Assembly: GCA_023213315.1 (NCBI GenBank) | Contig: JAKCPI010001655.1 | Location: 1 to 64,000 of the forward strand | DNA from: Euborellia annulipes | Taxonomy: Eukaryota > Arthropoda > Insecta > Dermaptera > Anisolabididae | Length of the DNA: 64,000 nucleotides | Direction: 5' to 3' | Shown here: positions 42,070 through 52,279 of the stretch, in pieces | Layout: each line of letters starts with the position of its first letter | Position numbering within the stretch: the stretch's first letter is position 1 | Notes under the pieces: model-generated | Told to the model about the DNA's origin: nothing | Seen by the model: only the letters and a program-made list of their open reading frames with translations | Databases searched by the model: none | Translations under genes and position numbers: made by a program

Positions 42070-42440
42070 TTCCTCAAATTGCCCCTTCAGCAGAAGCGTA
42101 ACTAGCTGAGGCAAAGGGGGCACTCGCCCCCCACCCCGCCCCAGGCGCATCAACCCTTTGGCGCCCTAGTACGCGAGCCCGGCTCGGCTCGCCTTCAAAC
42201 GAGCCAAATCCGCATGCGTCTGGGCTCGGGACAGATCCGTCTGGGCCTTATGTCCGGCTCGGCTCGGCTCGTGAGAGCCCACACACATGCGGATTTGACT
42301 CGTTTGAAAGCTCGCGAGCCCGGCTCATACGCGTGTGTGCTGAAAAATCGCCGGATCCGGCTCGCGTATCAAAGTACGACGTGTAGACTGCAGTTTGCGT
42401 TGATCGAACACACCCTAAGCTCATAAAAAGAGCCCACGAC
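42070..42440. repeat. GC-rich inverted repeat island in intron 4
   Basis: CGAGCCCGGCTCGGCTCG, AAACGAGCCAAATCCGCATG and their inverses (CATGCGGATTTGACTCGTTT, GCTCGCGAGCCCGGCTC) make a palindrome at about 42165-42330. The left part (AAGCGTAACTAGCTGAGGC, GGGGGCACTCGCCCCCC) looks like a hAT MITE end. Overlapping open frames on both strands follow from the palindrome and are not genes. Confidence 0.6.
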
Positions 42441-42645
42441 GAGTATAATAAGAACGTTGCTTGTTGAGAGTCGATCAATGAATAGAAGAAAAAAGTAGAA
42501 AATAGAAAATGAATCTATTTAGATCAGGTGATAATGGAGAACAAATAAACCAGGAAGGGAGACAGGATTAAGGATTAGTTTTTTTTTAATTTATTTTTTT
42601 AATTTATCAAAAATGAATAAATGAATTTAAATATTAAGTAGATTG

Positions 42646-43614
42646 AGTAAAAGATAGTCACAAGCCACAAAACAGAGGTTATGCATATTAAAATGTTGAA
42701 TATATTCCTCTATTTCTGACGTGTACATGATGAAATGTAGGTTAATTAAATTTAAAATTAATTAAAAAGTCAGATATTTATTTTTTATAATAGAGATTAT
42801 AACAGATTATAACAAGAGATTAAATATTTATTATAAAAAATAAACATCTGACGTTTTAATTAATTTTAAATTTAATTAACCTACCTTTCAGCCAGTGGCG
42901 TGGCGAGGGGGGGAGCAAGGGGGTCATCATGCCCCGGGCGCTACTCACAAAGGGGCGCCAAATGGTCTGCAAAACAAAAAATTGCTGGATAATTTTTATT
43001 ATAATTGATTTCTGGAAAATATATTTTAAATTTAGTTCCAGTGTAATATAATAATTTTGTAATATTTTACCGATATAATATTATAAAGTTTTCGCATGGG
43101 GGGGGGGCGCTAAAGGTATTGTGCCCCGGGCGCGAGTAAAGCTCGCTACGCACTGCTTTCAGCATATTAAAATGTCTATACTATTACAATGTTGTAATTA
43201 GAGCTAGAACTGGTGCTTGTTGGGTGCTTCATTTTTCATTTTCATAGAACACGAGAGAAATTTTCACTCCAGATTTCGACGCCATTTTGTTGTGGCTTAT
43301 GACTATCTTACTTCTCAAATCCTGACTAGTCTGACCAAGTAAAGAACTTGCACTTATTAAGTGTCACCAACTATTGTAAATTCAAGGAACTTCCTTGTGT
43401 GGTATTAAAGAGGGATATTAAATAGAAATGCTGAACCTACAATTTATATATTACTTACAACGGTTATCGTCAAAGTCTTAAACGGCCCAAGTTGCGAAAA
43501 GATGTGGAATGGAGTGTGAATGAGAAAAAAGTGGAAAAAGATATTTAAAGACTGCAATGGCATGAATATCTCAAAAATGACAAAATGGTGGCTTATGACT
43601 ATCTTCCACTAAAC
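42646..43614. mobile_element. Second copy of the TIR element of 11.6-12.7 kb, with nested insertions
   Basis: The left end AAAAGATAGTCACAAGCCAC, the internal ACTGGTGCTTGTTGGGTGC block and the right end GGTGGCTTATGACTATCTTC match the 11.6-kb element. It contains a palindrome (42735-42890), a hAT MITE (42893-43155) and a family S fragment (about 43430-43545). Confidence 0.55.
42893..43155. mobile_element. hAT-like MITE with perfect 8-bp target duplication
   Basis: Termini CAGTGGCGTGGCGAGG and (inverted) CAGTGCGTAGCGAGC, flanks CTTTCAGC at 42885-42892 and 43156-43163. Related to the element at 52047-52279 (shared GCCCCGGGCGC and GGGGCGCCAAATGGTC words). Confidence 0.88.
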
Positions 43615-43821
43615 CTTTCTTTCTTTTTTAATATTATTCAGACTATCGGTTTTATCTCCGTCGATATTAAACTTCCCGATTCAATTGAATTTCAGATAAA
43701 AAAAATTGAAATCTTAAAATAATTAATAAAAATAAAGTGATTATCTCTCTCGAAAGTCTTTTTTGATCATCGACCTGTATCAACTCAAGAAAATTTCTTA
43801 TCAAACATTTTTAATTTCCAG
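43615..43821. other. End of intron 4
   Basis: AT-rich, closing with a T-rich tract and TTTCCAG acceptor. Confidence 0.4.
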
Positions 43822-43916
43822 GTGATTATAATACAACAGAAAACAAATTTGAAATGAAATTGAATGATACGAGAGTCAACCTTCGTGGAGTGAATATAAA
43901 AATTGCTGTACAAAAC
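43822..43916 (+). CDS. Ionotropic receptor exon 5 (start of ligand-binding lobe S1)
   Basis: Thirty-two codons enter in phase 1 (completing GGT with exon 4) and leave in phase 0 at CAAAAC|GTAAGG. The peptide DYNTTENKFEMKLNDTRVNL-RGVNIKIAVQN carries the R-x-NL-x-G-x-x-I pattern that opens the S1 ligand-binding segment of insect IRs. One N-glycosylation sequon (NTT) is present, as expected for an extracellular domain. Confidence 0.88.
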
Positions 43917-44069
43917 GTAAGGAAAAATTTAATTACAGATAAAATTATTTAGGGCAACGAGGGAGGTTGAACCCCTCCTTCCCCCAGGAAAAAGTAACCT
44001 CTATGGCGATCACAGACGGAATTTTTTGGCTAAATTTAAATTTGTAACTGTTGAAACTAGTTGAAACAT

Positions 44070-44550
44070 AATTACGTAATACTAGAACTCTTTTATAGAA
44101 ACTCCTCGAAACGTCGTACACATGAGTTCTTGGTTTAATTATAAAATTTGAGTATCGAGAGATTTTTCGTTTTTGAGTAATTCCCTTAATCCACATTTTT
44201 TGATATTTCGCTTGAAATTCATTCAAATTATTGTGAAAAAATTATAAATTTCCAGAATGTATATTCCAGTTATAATATCAAAACATTTACCTCAATTTCT
44301 CTGAAGAGATTTTATTGCTTTTCTTTGAATTGCCATTAAAAGAGAGGATTTCCCTTTTAGCTTGAATTTAATTTAATTTCACAATAAATTTAATGAATTT
44401 CAAGTGAAATATAAAAAAATGTGGATTAAGGGAATTACTCAAAAACGAAAAATTCCCCGATACTTTAATTTTATACTTAAATCAAGAACACATTTCAAAG
44501 GCGTCTCAACTATTTTGAGTAAAATTGGTCAAAGTATACTAATACTTTAT
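44070..44550. repeat. Inverted repeat in intron 5
   Basis: Arms of about 140 bp (TGAGTAATTCCCTTAATCCA, TTTCGCTTGAAATTCATT) and their inverses flank a centre near 44310. The minus-strand open frame at 43945-44226 falls in the left arm and is not a gene. Confidence 0.7.
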
Positions 44551-44879
44551 TGATGTTCTTTTTTAATTTTTTATCCGGATTTTCTCAAAATTAACACTAC
44601 CTATTCCGAAACAGATTTTTTACTTTCTCGTATAGAGAAAGTTATGTAATTTTATTTAATTTTTGGAACTTCGAAACTTTATTTATTTTAAAAATTTTTT
44701 GAAGTAGGTCTATTACAGTATTAAACATAACACCCCCAAAAGTTCCTGCTTAATGCCAAACAGAAAAAGTCAGATAAAATAATTCAAACCTCCCCCCCCC
44801 CCCAGAGGTTGCGCTGACCACACCTAAGAGTATTGCAAATAATTAATCTCGGCTACTGAGGTCAAACTTCGTTAGAAAT

Positions 44880-45140
44880 AATATCGACTGTTTATTTTGA
44901 AAGTGGTGTAAGTCCATTTTCTATTGTTTCGAGAAAATGAAAGGTTAGCATATCTGTTTATTAAAAAATCTATTTACCGACCAATTTTCAATTGTACAAA
45001 ACATGGGATTTTTTTAAGAAATTAACCACTAGCTAGTTACACATAGAAAATTTACATTAATTTAAGCATAAATTATGTGATATCTCATTTTTTTTTTTTT
45101 TATTAATGGACTTACACCACTTTCAAAATAAACGGTTCAT
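44880..45140. repeat. Inverted repeat in intron 5
   Basis: TATTTTGAAAGTGGTGTAAG with TCCATT at about 44896-44922 recurs inverted at about 45103-45137. The outer ends carry a related CGACTGTTTATT/AATAAACGG pair. Confidence 0.65.
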
Positions 45141-45416
45141 ATGTTCACTGACCCCGAGATTCAGCAGCGTTTGGCATTGGAAAGATTATTTGTATGTATG
45201 GATTAAGTAATTCTTAGGAATCTTAAAGTTAAATGCTTAACTGAATATTTGCCAAGTTAATCTCAGAGTCTAGAAAACTATTCTTTCCTAACACTTAAAA
45301 AAGCAAAATGTTCGAAACTAACTTTAACAAATTCCAATGTAAAAAAATGTTTTATATTGTAAGCAAATAAATAATTTCTCTTCTAATGAATTTCATAAAA
45401 TTTGTATTGCTTTCAG
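45141..45416. other. End of intron 5
   Basis: AT-rich, ending in a TATTGCTTTCAG acceptor. Confidence 0.4.
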
Positions 45417-45517
45417 TCAAGTTTGAGCACCGTCCAGAACGTGAACGGCGAACTGCGATTAGTCGATGGAGTTTATGCCAACATTTGGAATCTTTTGGAG
45501 AAGGAATTCAATTTCAC
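45417..45517 (+). CDS. Ionotropic receptor exon 6 (S1)
   Basis: Thirty-three codons and two bases, phase 0 to phase 2 (TTCAC|GTAATT). The peptide contains NGELRLVDGVYANIWNLLEK and EFNFT. A G-(V/I)-x-x-x-(I/L)W-x-LLxxxFNFT helix is a hallmark of the first half of the IR ligand-binding domain, equivalent to the 'DGYCVDLL' helix of glutamate receptors. Confidence 0.9.
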
Positions 45518-45714
45518 GTAATTAACATATTTTTTCTCTTGATTGAACAACAAATATGCATTAAAGTTTAATATAATTCTTCGCCTCCTGCCTGCACCCA
45601 AAAGCAGACAGACGAACGCCAAACGGCTCTGTCAAACGGGTAGCGGATCCTCAGGCGCAAATATTATTTTTTATAAATCTCTCTCATTTCATTTGTTTTC
45701 TTGGTTTGTTTTAG

Positions 45715-45891
45715 AACGGAGATAATTTTAACGAAAAAGCATGGCTGGTTTCGAATCAAGAGGAATGGAGGCTGGAATGAAATCGAGTCCCTCTTGCTTG
45801 ACGGCACCGCCGATGCTGTTGTCTCGGGTTTAGTGTTCAGCCCCGCGAAAAGCCAAGACTTCTACATCTCGCCCACCATCTTTATTCGAAG
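45715..45891 (+). CDS. Ionotropic receptor exon 7 (S1, end)
   Basis: The exon completes the ACA codon of exon 6 and reads HGWFRIKRNGGWNEIESLLL-DGTADAVVSGLVFSPAK and DFYISPTIFIRR. GGWN-x-(I/L), the GTADA turn and F-x-ISP match the S1 region before M1. At the place where glutamate receptors and many IRs have the ligand-carboxylate-binding Arg (T-x-x-R-x-x-x-x-FS-P), this protein has Ala-Lys, so classical glutamate binding is unlikely. That is common in odour- and taste-type IRs. The donor is CGAAG|GTCCCA, a weak but GT-containing site. Reading on without splicing meets a stop after three codons. Confidence 0.87.
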
Positions 45892-46100
45892 GTCCCACTA
45901 ACTATACACTTTTCTTAATAAATTCATAGATCTTAGAAATATTTCTTTATTTGATTATCTTTTTTTGTATGATTGTATGATCTCGCACTTGTAAAATAAC
46001 ACAGGGGGAACAAAAAGTTTTTTTTTTCTGCGGTATAAGCTTATGAAGTCAATTTAAAAATGATGACGAATTCCTCTATAAATTAGTATTTTGTTTGAAT

Positions 46101-46404
46101 TAGGGTCCGACCGAAACAAGATTTTCAACCGAAACCGAAACTTGTATTTTCTATACAAAATTCATTTCATTTTACCTTTACCTTTTTTTTTTTTTTTTAA
46201 CTTTTCCCTAGCAAAACTAAATTTTTTCCGCCTCTTTTTCGCTAGGCGGAAAATTTTTTCTCTTTCAAGTAGAAATCATTTGAACTTTTTATTTTGAGTG
46301 CGAGTCTCATCCCATCTTTTCAAACTCAGGTTTCGGCTAGTTTTTGGCCGAAACCAGGATTTTTGGGAAACCGTAACCGAAACCGAATATTCGGTCGGTT
46401 CCTA
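46101..46404. mobile_element. hAT-like MITE with perfect 8-bp target duplication
   Basis: Termini TAGGGTCCGACCG and (inverted) TAGGAACCGACCG, flanks GTTTGAAT at 46093-46100 and 46405-46412. The subterminal CCGAAACCGAAAC words recur in a fragment near 31890-31920. Confidence 0.82.
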
Positions 46405-46621
46405 GTTTGAATTGACTCTGGTTCTCATGATAAACCGGACCAAAAACACCAAAGGAAATCCCAAACAAATCGTTCTTCTTAACTCTTATTGATGCTTTTT
46501 TTTTATAATTAATTCTTTGTAGCATTTTGTTTGAAAACATTTGATAATTTTAAAATAAACTTTTTAAAAAATATTCTCCTCCTTTGATAATGTAAGTTCC
46601 AGTATAAATTGGATCGCCTTT

Positions 46622-46902
46622 AGGGCTCGTCCACATATTACGTAACGCCTTTTTTGACGATTTTCTAGTCCCCCCATGTCACAGTTAGTCACATACAAAC
46701 AAACAAAACCCCCCTACAAATATTATTGCTAAATTCATATCATTTTACCTTTTTTTTTTTTTTTTTTCCATTTTTCCCTGTTGTGAAAATCATTCGACTT
46801 TGAATTGTTACGTCACACTTAGAGAAACCCCCGGGGTCCCCCATGTCAAAATTAGTAACGTTTTGTTCAGACCCCTCGTTACGTAATATGTGGACGACCC
46901 CT
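46622..46902. mobile_element. MITE with 25-bp inverted termini
   Basis: AGGGCTCGTCCACATATTAC-GTAACG and its inverse (CGTTACGTAATATGTGGACG) bracket 281 bp. I cannot define the target duplication, so the superfamily is left open. Confidence 0.7.
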
Positions 46903-46999
46903 TATCTCAAAAAGTAGAGTCAAGAGTCAAATCAACAAAAATATTATTAATCGTTGATTGTTTGGGCTCTAGGTTGAGATCAATAAATAGAAGAAAAAA

Positions 47000-47410
47000 A
47001 CAGCTCCTCTTTTTCCACCATACACACCATATTTGCAAATATTTCGGGTTGCAAAACGCCACCCATTCTCATATCAAAGTTCTTAAATAGGCAAATTACC
47101 AGCAATGAATGAGAGGGCTTTTTCAATTTTCCTTATTATGAAAGAGGAAGGTGGGGAGAGAGGAAGATGCGCATGAGGATACTTTTTTATATAAATAGTT
47201 ATTAATAAAATATAATTAAAGTGCGCAAAAATATAGACGACATCCAGCACCAAAACTATGTAAGCCGATTTTTGTAAATATTTTTGTATTTTAATTGTAT
47301 TTTATATTGAATTTTATTATCTTTGTATAGTTGCTGCACTGATGATGGGTGGCGTTTTGCAACCCGAAATATTTACAAATAAATAGTGTGTATTGTGAAA
47401 AAAGAGGCGC
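47000..47410. mobile_element. Penelope/retrozyme-like inverted repeat with hammerhead H9
   Basis: Arms CAAATATTTCGGGTTGCAAA, ACGCCACCC and outer CACACCATATTTG pair with their inverses at 47345-47400. H9 lies in the right arm, and the left-arm equivalent has lost the CUGANGA box. Confidence 0.6.
47330..47380 (+). ncRNA. Hammerhead-like motif H9 with U-A stem III variant
   Basis: CTGATGA, stem II GGGTTGC-type pairing (GGGT...ACCC), GAAAT and ATT. Compared with GAAAC-GTC, position 15.2 changes C to U and 16.2 changes G to A, so the pair is kept. UUUGUA upstream can pair with UACAAA downstream. Confidence 0.6.
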
Positions 47411-47581
47411 TGGTTTTTTTCTTTTATTTATTAAAAATATTATTATTCAGAAGACCAAAATTACCTGAAATTGTTTAATAAATCCCATGCCGCAGAATCA
47501 GTGTTATTGCCCTGTGTAATTATTAGCACCAAAATGAAGAGCGTGATAAAAAGGAGAATAACAATTTGTGAAGTTGGCCAG

Positions 47582-47817
47582 GTATTTCATTTACGTACGA
47601 GATCCGAATAGTAACGCCATTATCGAGTGGGACATCTTCACTTCTCCGTTCAGCGGCAATCTCTGGATAGTTTTGGGCTGCACGATACTCGCCATCGCTC
47701 TCACTCTCTTCTGTATGCGTCACTTCTTTGGCTATCGCGTCTGGGATAGCGAGGAGGTGCAGCGCTACTCTTTCGGCAATTGTCTCTTCTCTAGCTATAG
47801 GGCTTTCTGTAATCAAG
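47582..47817 (+). CDS. Ionotropic receptor exon 8 (pre-M1, M1, pore entry)
   Basis: Phase 2 to phase 1. The exon reads YFIYVRDPNSNAIIEWDIFT-SPFSG, then membrane segment M1 (LWIVLGCTILAIALTLFCMR), a short loop with GYRVWDSEEVQRYSFG, and SSYRAFCNQG leading into the pore loop. The (F/Y)xRxPxxx...DIFxxPF block before M1 and the (F/I)C(N/Q)QG motif after it resemble IR75-type (IR8a-dependent, acid- and amine-sensing) receptors more than IR25a/IR8a co-receptors. I suggest that only as an inference. The two ORF starts here in other frames are shadows. Confidence 0.93.
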
Positions 47818-47874
47818 GTTAGTCGAAAGAGCGACCTGAAAAGAGCTAGAATTGTTTTTTGTTTTCTGTTGAAG

Positions 47875-48092
47875 GCCAAGAAATCGAACCGAAAGCGATA
47901 TCAATTCGAGTTGTCATCATCACCACGTATATAACGTCAATGTTAATTTTGACATCCTATTCGGGAGTGTTGATTTCTTTTCTGACCACTGGAAGAGCTC
48001 CTCTTCCGTTCGACTCCCTGGAAGAGATCCTCAAGAGTAGCACCTATCAAATCGGGGCCAAAGTCAACACCTCGGCGATGAACCTTTTTCAG
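47875..48092 (+). CDS. Ionotropic receptor exon 9 (pore, M2, start of S2)
   Basis: A 57-bp intron separates it from exon 8. The exon completes Gly and reads QEIEPKAISIR, then membrane segment M2 with TTYITSMLILTSYSGVLISF-L. SYSGVL is the counterpart of the SYTANLAAF gating motif of glutamate receptors. S2 starts TTGRAPLPFDSLEEIL and continues YQIGAKVNTSAMNLFQ. In glutamate receptors the S2 start carries a ligand-binding Ser-Thr before K-E-F-F. Here the Thr is Ala, again arguing against glutamate as ligand. The donor is CAG|GTGATT, phase 0. Confidence 0.94.
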
Positions 48093-48161
48093 GTGATTCT
48101 TATAGGCCTATAACTGTGTCGATCGACGAGAAGTTCCCTCAAATGGAAATATATCTTCCTA

Positions 48162-48412
48162 TGGACCCTGTTACGCATTAGAAGGGTGTGTCAAGGGCCA
48201 AAAAAAATTAAAAATTGAGTTAAGCACGGAATATTGTTTCAAATGCTATAATTAATAGTATTTTTTATAAATTATGCCCTAAAAAAATTTATATTTAATG
48301 TTACTTGCACAATTGACAAAAAAAAATTATATATAATCCAATCAAAACAAAAAACTTTAATGTTAATTTTCTCAAAACTCGGTAGGTGGCGCTTGACACA
48401 CTAATGCGTAAG
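48162..48412. mobile_element. MITE with TGGACCCTGTTACG terminus, right end decayed
   Basis: It matches the intact copy at 61476-61739 along its length (GAGTTAAGCACGGAATATTG, GTTACTTGCACAATTGAC). The final CAGGGTCCA is missing. Confidence 0.75.
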
Positions 48413-48784
48413 AAAATACCATTTTGGGCATTATGTCTGTGTGTGTGGGTGTGAACACGATTGCTTAAAATCCAGAGCAGCCATCAACTTTTGGAGTAAA
48501 TATTTCACCTGGAAGCAGTACTTTACCTAAAAATTTTTTTCAAAAATTTTGAAATTGTCAATTTTTTTGTCATATTATTAATAAATATAAAAAATTATTC
48601 GATATTAAAAAGTTTTTATTCTTTGACATTTTTTCGAAAACTGAATAGTTTTTGAAATAATCAACGAAGAAAAAGACATTTTTGTCTTTCCAAAAGAATA
48701 TATGAGAAAGTTTTGGGGAAGCCATTCCTATTGATTTTTTTAGTCCTTTGACATTATTTTAAATTAAAGTCTGCCAGAGGACTC
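48413..48784. other. Intronic spacer
   Basis: AT-rich; nothing recognised. Confidence 0.3.
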
Positions 48785-48792
48785 AACTTTGC

Positions 48793-49459
48793 CAGTGGCG
48801 TACCGAGGGGGGGGGCGAGGGGGCGGTCCGCCCCAGGCCCCGAGCCGGCATAGGCCCCCATATATTTATAAAAAAAAAAATTTAATGAAAATTTCTCTTT
48901 GAGAAGCCCCGGGGCCCTCAGGGCTCAAGTAAAAATGGAAAAATTTAGATAAAAAAAAGAAAATTTAATGAAAATTTCTCTTTGAGAGGCCCGGGGCCCT
49001 TGGGGCTCAAGTAAAAATGGGAAAATTTAGATAAAAAAAGAAAATTTAATGAAAATTTCTCTTTGAGAGGCGGGGCCCTTGGGGCTCAAGTAAAAATGGG
49101 AAAATTTAGATAAAAAAAGAAAATTTAATGAAAATTTCTCTTTGAGAGGCCCCGGGGCCCTCAGGGCTCAAGTAAAAATGGGAAAATTGAGATAAAAAAA
49201 AAGAAAATTTAATGAAAATTTCTCTTTGAGAGGCCCCGGGGCCCTTGGGGCTCAAGTAAAAACAAAATTTAATGAAAATTTTCCTTTGAGAGGCCCCGGG
49301 GCCTTTGGGGTTCAGGGATATACGGTATTTTAAAAATATTTTTGTGTATAGAGGAGAGGGATATTTAAAGATGAGCACCCCCCAAAAAAAAAAAAATTCA
49401 ATATAAGGCCCCCTCATCTAGTGCCGCCCCAGGCCCCCAACTGCCTCGGTACGCCTCTG
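48793..49459. mobile_element. hAT-like element with perfect 8-bp duplication and internal tandem repeats
   Basis: Termini CAGTGGCGTACCGAGG and (inverted) CAGAGGCGTACCGAGG, flanks AACTTTGC at 48785-48792 and 49460-49467. The interior 48878-49315 has five to six units of about 80 bp (starts of TTTAATGAAAATTT at 48881, 48964, 49045, 49124, 49208 and 49268). The repeated minus-strand open frame here follows from the tandem array. Confidence 0.9.
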
Positions 49460-49467
49460 AACTTTGC

Positions 49468-49745
49468 CCTCCTTTTTTTTTGTCATTTCCTGTAGCAGTC
49501 TACCGTAGATTGCAAACAACCAATTTCAAGAGAAGGAATTAAAATTTATTTAAAAAAATACAATTTTATTCCTTTTGAAAAATGGATTATTCATCTTGTA
49601 GTTCCGAAGATGAAATTATTGTGGGAAATATTAAGAAATTAAAAAATAATTTTTAAAATTAGACTGATGAAGAATTTTATGAAAGCTTTTGTTTGAGCCC
49701 TGTGAAACCTGTCATTTTAGAGAAGACTAGAAATTGAATTGAATC
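49468..49745. other. Intronic spacer
   Basis: Nothing recognised apart from the left target duplication of the next MITE. Confidence 0.3.
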
Positions 49746-50000
49746 CAAGGGCGGATCCAGAGGTGTTTCTCGGGGGGGGGGGGTAATCTGGTGTGCTCGT
49801 CGCACAGCACACTATTTTTTTAATTTCGGTAATTTAAAAGCGCATTCTGTACTTGTTTGCCAGAATATAAATCACATCAAATTTTTAAGTATTAATTTTA
49901 AAAATTTTCATTAAAAATAAATTTTTTGCGAAAAAAGGTATTTTTGAATCTCGGGGGGGGGGGGTAATTACCCTCTTTCCCCCCCTTGTATCCGCCCTTG
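49746..50000. mobile_element. hAT-like MITE, second copy, perfect 8-bp duplication
   Basis: Termini CAAGGGCGGATCCAGAGG and (inverted) CAAGGGCGGATACAAGG, flanks ATTGAATC at 49738-49745 and 50001-50008. Same family as 25214-25474 in opposite orientation, again with a family A end-like core (AATCTGGTGTGCTCGTCGCA). Confidence 0.88.
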
Positions 50001-50349
50001 ATTGAATCCTAACCATTCATAAAAATTGTATTCCATGTTTTCTCTTCTAAAAAAAAAGTTTCCAACTGATTGATTCACTCGTTTGTGTTATTCATAGGAA
50101 TAAAGGACATTTTTGCCATTTATTTTTAAGTTTGCAAAATATTTCAATATAATTTATATCAACTAGCGCAGAATTTTTATATTCTAAAATCACATATTTG
50201 CATAATAATGTTATGTTAATGAATGATAATTCTTCTTCTTTAGTGAAATTATTTCCTCTTAGTCGAGGGGTATCTGAATTTTGTGAATACATAAGCACTC
50301 TATTTCTAAAGGCAGTAAAATAGGAATGAAATTTTCTTTTTTTTCGTAG

Positions 50350-50606
50350 CTCAGCGAAGAGGGTGTCGCTTTAGAGATCTTCAAAAAACTTATTGCAATA
50401 AACCCTCTGAATTTCGCTTCATCAAACGACCAGGGATTGCGAAGAGTTTGTGCAACGAACTTCGCTTATGTGATATCCATGGAGAGTGAAGTCAATCTCG
50501 ACCAATATCCGTGCAAAATAATTAAACTTCAAAAGAAATATATTTACAACGAACTCGCAATTGCTTTTAATAAAACCTTCAGAATCGAGACTCTATTTTC
50601 GGATCA
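50350..50606 (+). CDS. Ionotropic receptor exon 10 (S2)
   Basis: Phase 0 to phase 2 (GATCA|GTAAGT), 85 codons. It opens LSEEGVALEIFKKLIAINP and continues to GLRRVCATNFAYVISMES and CKIIKLQKKYIYNELAIAFN-KTF. The 'xxFA-Y-IxE' strand followed by C-x-I/L and a Y-x-xE-LAIA-F-K segment is the standard S2 layout of IRs, where the receptor's second lobe folds against the ligand. Confidence 0.92.
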
Positions 50607-51090
50607 GTAAGTATAACGAATAAATGACTAATATTTTTTCCATCTTATTTAAAAACTCATTAAGCTTCCATATTGTTCGTTGCTCTGTCTTCTGCTTCTT
50701 ATCCATCCTCGAAGGGGTGGGGGATTCGCTTTTGAAAAAATTTAATTATAGATTTAGTAGTCCACCTCAAATTGGACCCTTTGTATATGTGGGGTGAGAT
50801 GTTCTCCCACTTTCCTACCCTAAGAGGAGATTTCGACAATGTTGAATTATTTGCGTCAAGCTGGATTCGAACCCGAGTTGAGAGTTCAGACTCCTTAGCC
50901 GTTTGCCCCCTCTAGATAAAAAATAAATTCTTTTGATTTATTGTTACATTTGGTAACCAATAGATGTTAAATAATTATTCATCGGACTGTAAAAATGAGT
51001 TGAACACATCTCCTATTTTTAAAAATAAGAAAAAAATTTTAAGAATTGAATAAATTTCCAAAGAAAAAAAAAAAAAATATATATATATAC
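50607..51090. other. Start of intron 10
   Basis: Includes GCTGGATTCGAACCCGAGTT near 50861, a B-box-like word, and otherwise nothing recognised. Confidence 0.35.
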
Positions 51091-51553
51091 ACTAGGAAAA
51101 TTTTTTATAATTTTTTTATGTCAAGACAACACGTGCCTCAAGACGATTTAAGTTAATTTTTGGGTATAATCATGTTTTTTGAAGATTTTTAATAATAAAT
51201 ACAATTTCATACAAAATATAAACAACCACGGAACCAAAATTTGTGAGAATACAATAGTTAATCAAAATAACAATAGAGTTTCCAAACAATATGGTCTGTT
51301 AATTAAAAAAATCAATGATATTTTAATTGATTTTTTTAATTAACAGACCATATTGTTTGGAAACTCTATTGTTATTTTGATTAACTATTGTATTCTCACA
51401 AATTTTGGTTCCGTGGTTGTTTATATTTTGTATGAAATTGTATTTATTATTAAAAATCTTCAAAAAACATGATTATACCCAAAAATTAACTTAAATCGTC
51501 TTGAGGCACGTGTTGTCTTGACATAAAAAAATTATAAAAAATTTTCCTAGTGT
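51091..51553. repeat. Near-perfect long inverted repeat (hairpin) in intron 10
   Basis: Arms of about 228 bp start ACTAGGAAAATTTTTTATAA and mirror almost base for base with a spacer of about 8 bp (GATATTTT). Such identity and the tiny loop point to a recent foldback, or a hairpin artefact of sequencing or assembly. Confidence 0.85.
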
Positions 51554-51614
51554 TTTTTCATCAAAAGAAAGCTTTTTAGGGGGCGCCGCAAGAAATTTAA
51601 TTTTTAACGACCAC

Positions 51615-51619
<5 letters not shown>

Positions 51620-51652
<33 letters not shown>
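51620..51652. repeat. (AT)n microsatellite
   Basis: About 16 AT dinucleotides. Confidence 0.9.
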
Positions 51653-51658
<6 letters not shown>

Positions 51659-52038
51659 TAGCATGCTTGAGTATTCAGGAAACCTTTTTAATTTCTATTT
51701 TTTTTTCTTTTATAACTGCAAAATTAAATCTAGTACCGGAGCTAGAAAATATTTTTTCCGAGGAAGTTTGGACGATACGGGCGATTACCTCCCCCTCCCC
51801 CCCCAAATAATGAATAAAAAATATAAATAATTTTTGGAAACGTTTGGAATTTTGACACTATATTTCTCTCTATATAATTCTGATTGTTTATATAAAAAAA
51901 AACTGTTTATTTATTTTTTGAGTTTTCGAGGGGTTTGGACCTCCAAACCCCTCCTAGTTGGAAATAAAAAAAAAAAGATTTGGAATTTTTTAAATCTCAA
52001 TTCAGCAATATGAAAACATGCATTGCTGGTTGCATATA
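51653..52038. other. Intronic spacer
   Basis: AT-rich with a C-run near 51790-51806; nothing recognised. Confidence 0.3.
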
Positions 52039-52046
52039 AAAGCACT

Positions 52047-52279
52047 CAGTGGCGTAGTGAGCTAACTCGCGCCCGGGGCACAATACCTTTTAGCGCCCCC
52101 CCCCATATTATATGTAAAATATACTTGCAAATTAATAAATAAATAAAGTAAAATAAATAAAGTTAGGCTCAAGCTAGGTTTAAATTGGAAAAAAAATTAT
52201 CCAGAATTTTTGTTTTGCGGACCATTTGGCGCCCCTTTGTGAGTAGCCCGGGGCATGATGACCTGCCCCCCTCGCCATG
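52047..52279. mobile_element. hAT-like MITE with perfect 8-bp duplication, eroded right end
   Basis: Left terminus CAGTGGCGTAGTGAGC; the right terminus is shortened to CTCGCCATG. AAAGCACT flanks both sides (52039-52046 and 52280-52287). It shares interior words with 42893-43155. Confidence 0.8.

Noticed and set aside
42214..42478. Overlapping GC-rich open frames
   Set aside because: They lie in an inverted-repeat island, and mirrored composition explains open frames on both strands.
44101..44130. CGAAACGTCG as another hammerhead
   Set aside because: No CUGANGA box or stem II precedes it; it lies in an unrelated inverted repeat.
49106..49417. Repetitive minus-strand protein with repeated SPKGPGASQR
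   Set aside because: It is produced by an 80-bp tandem array inside a hAT-like element.
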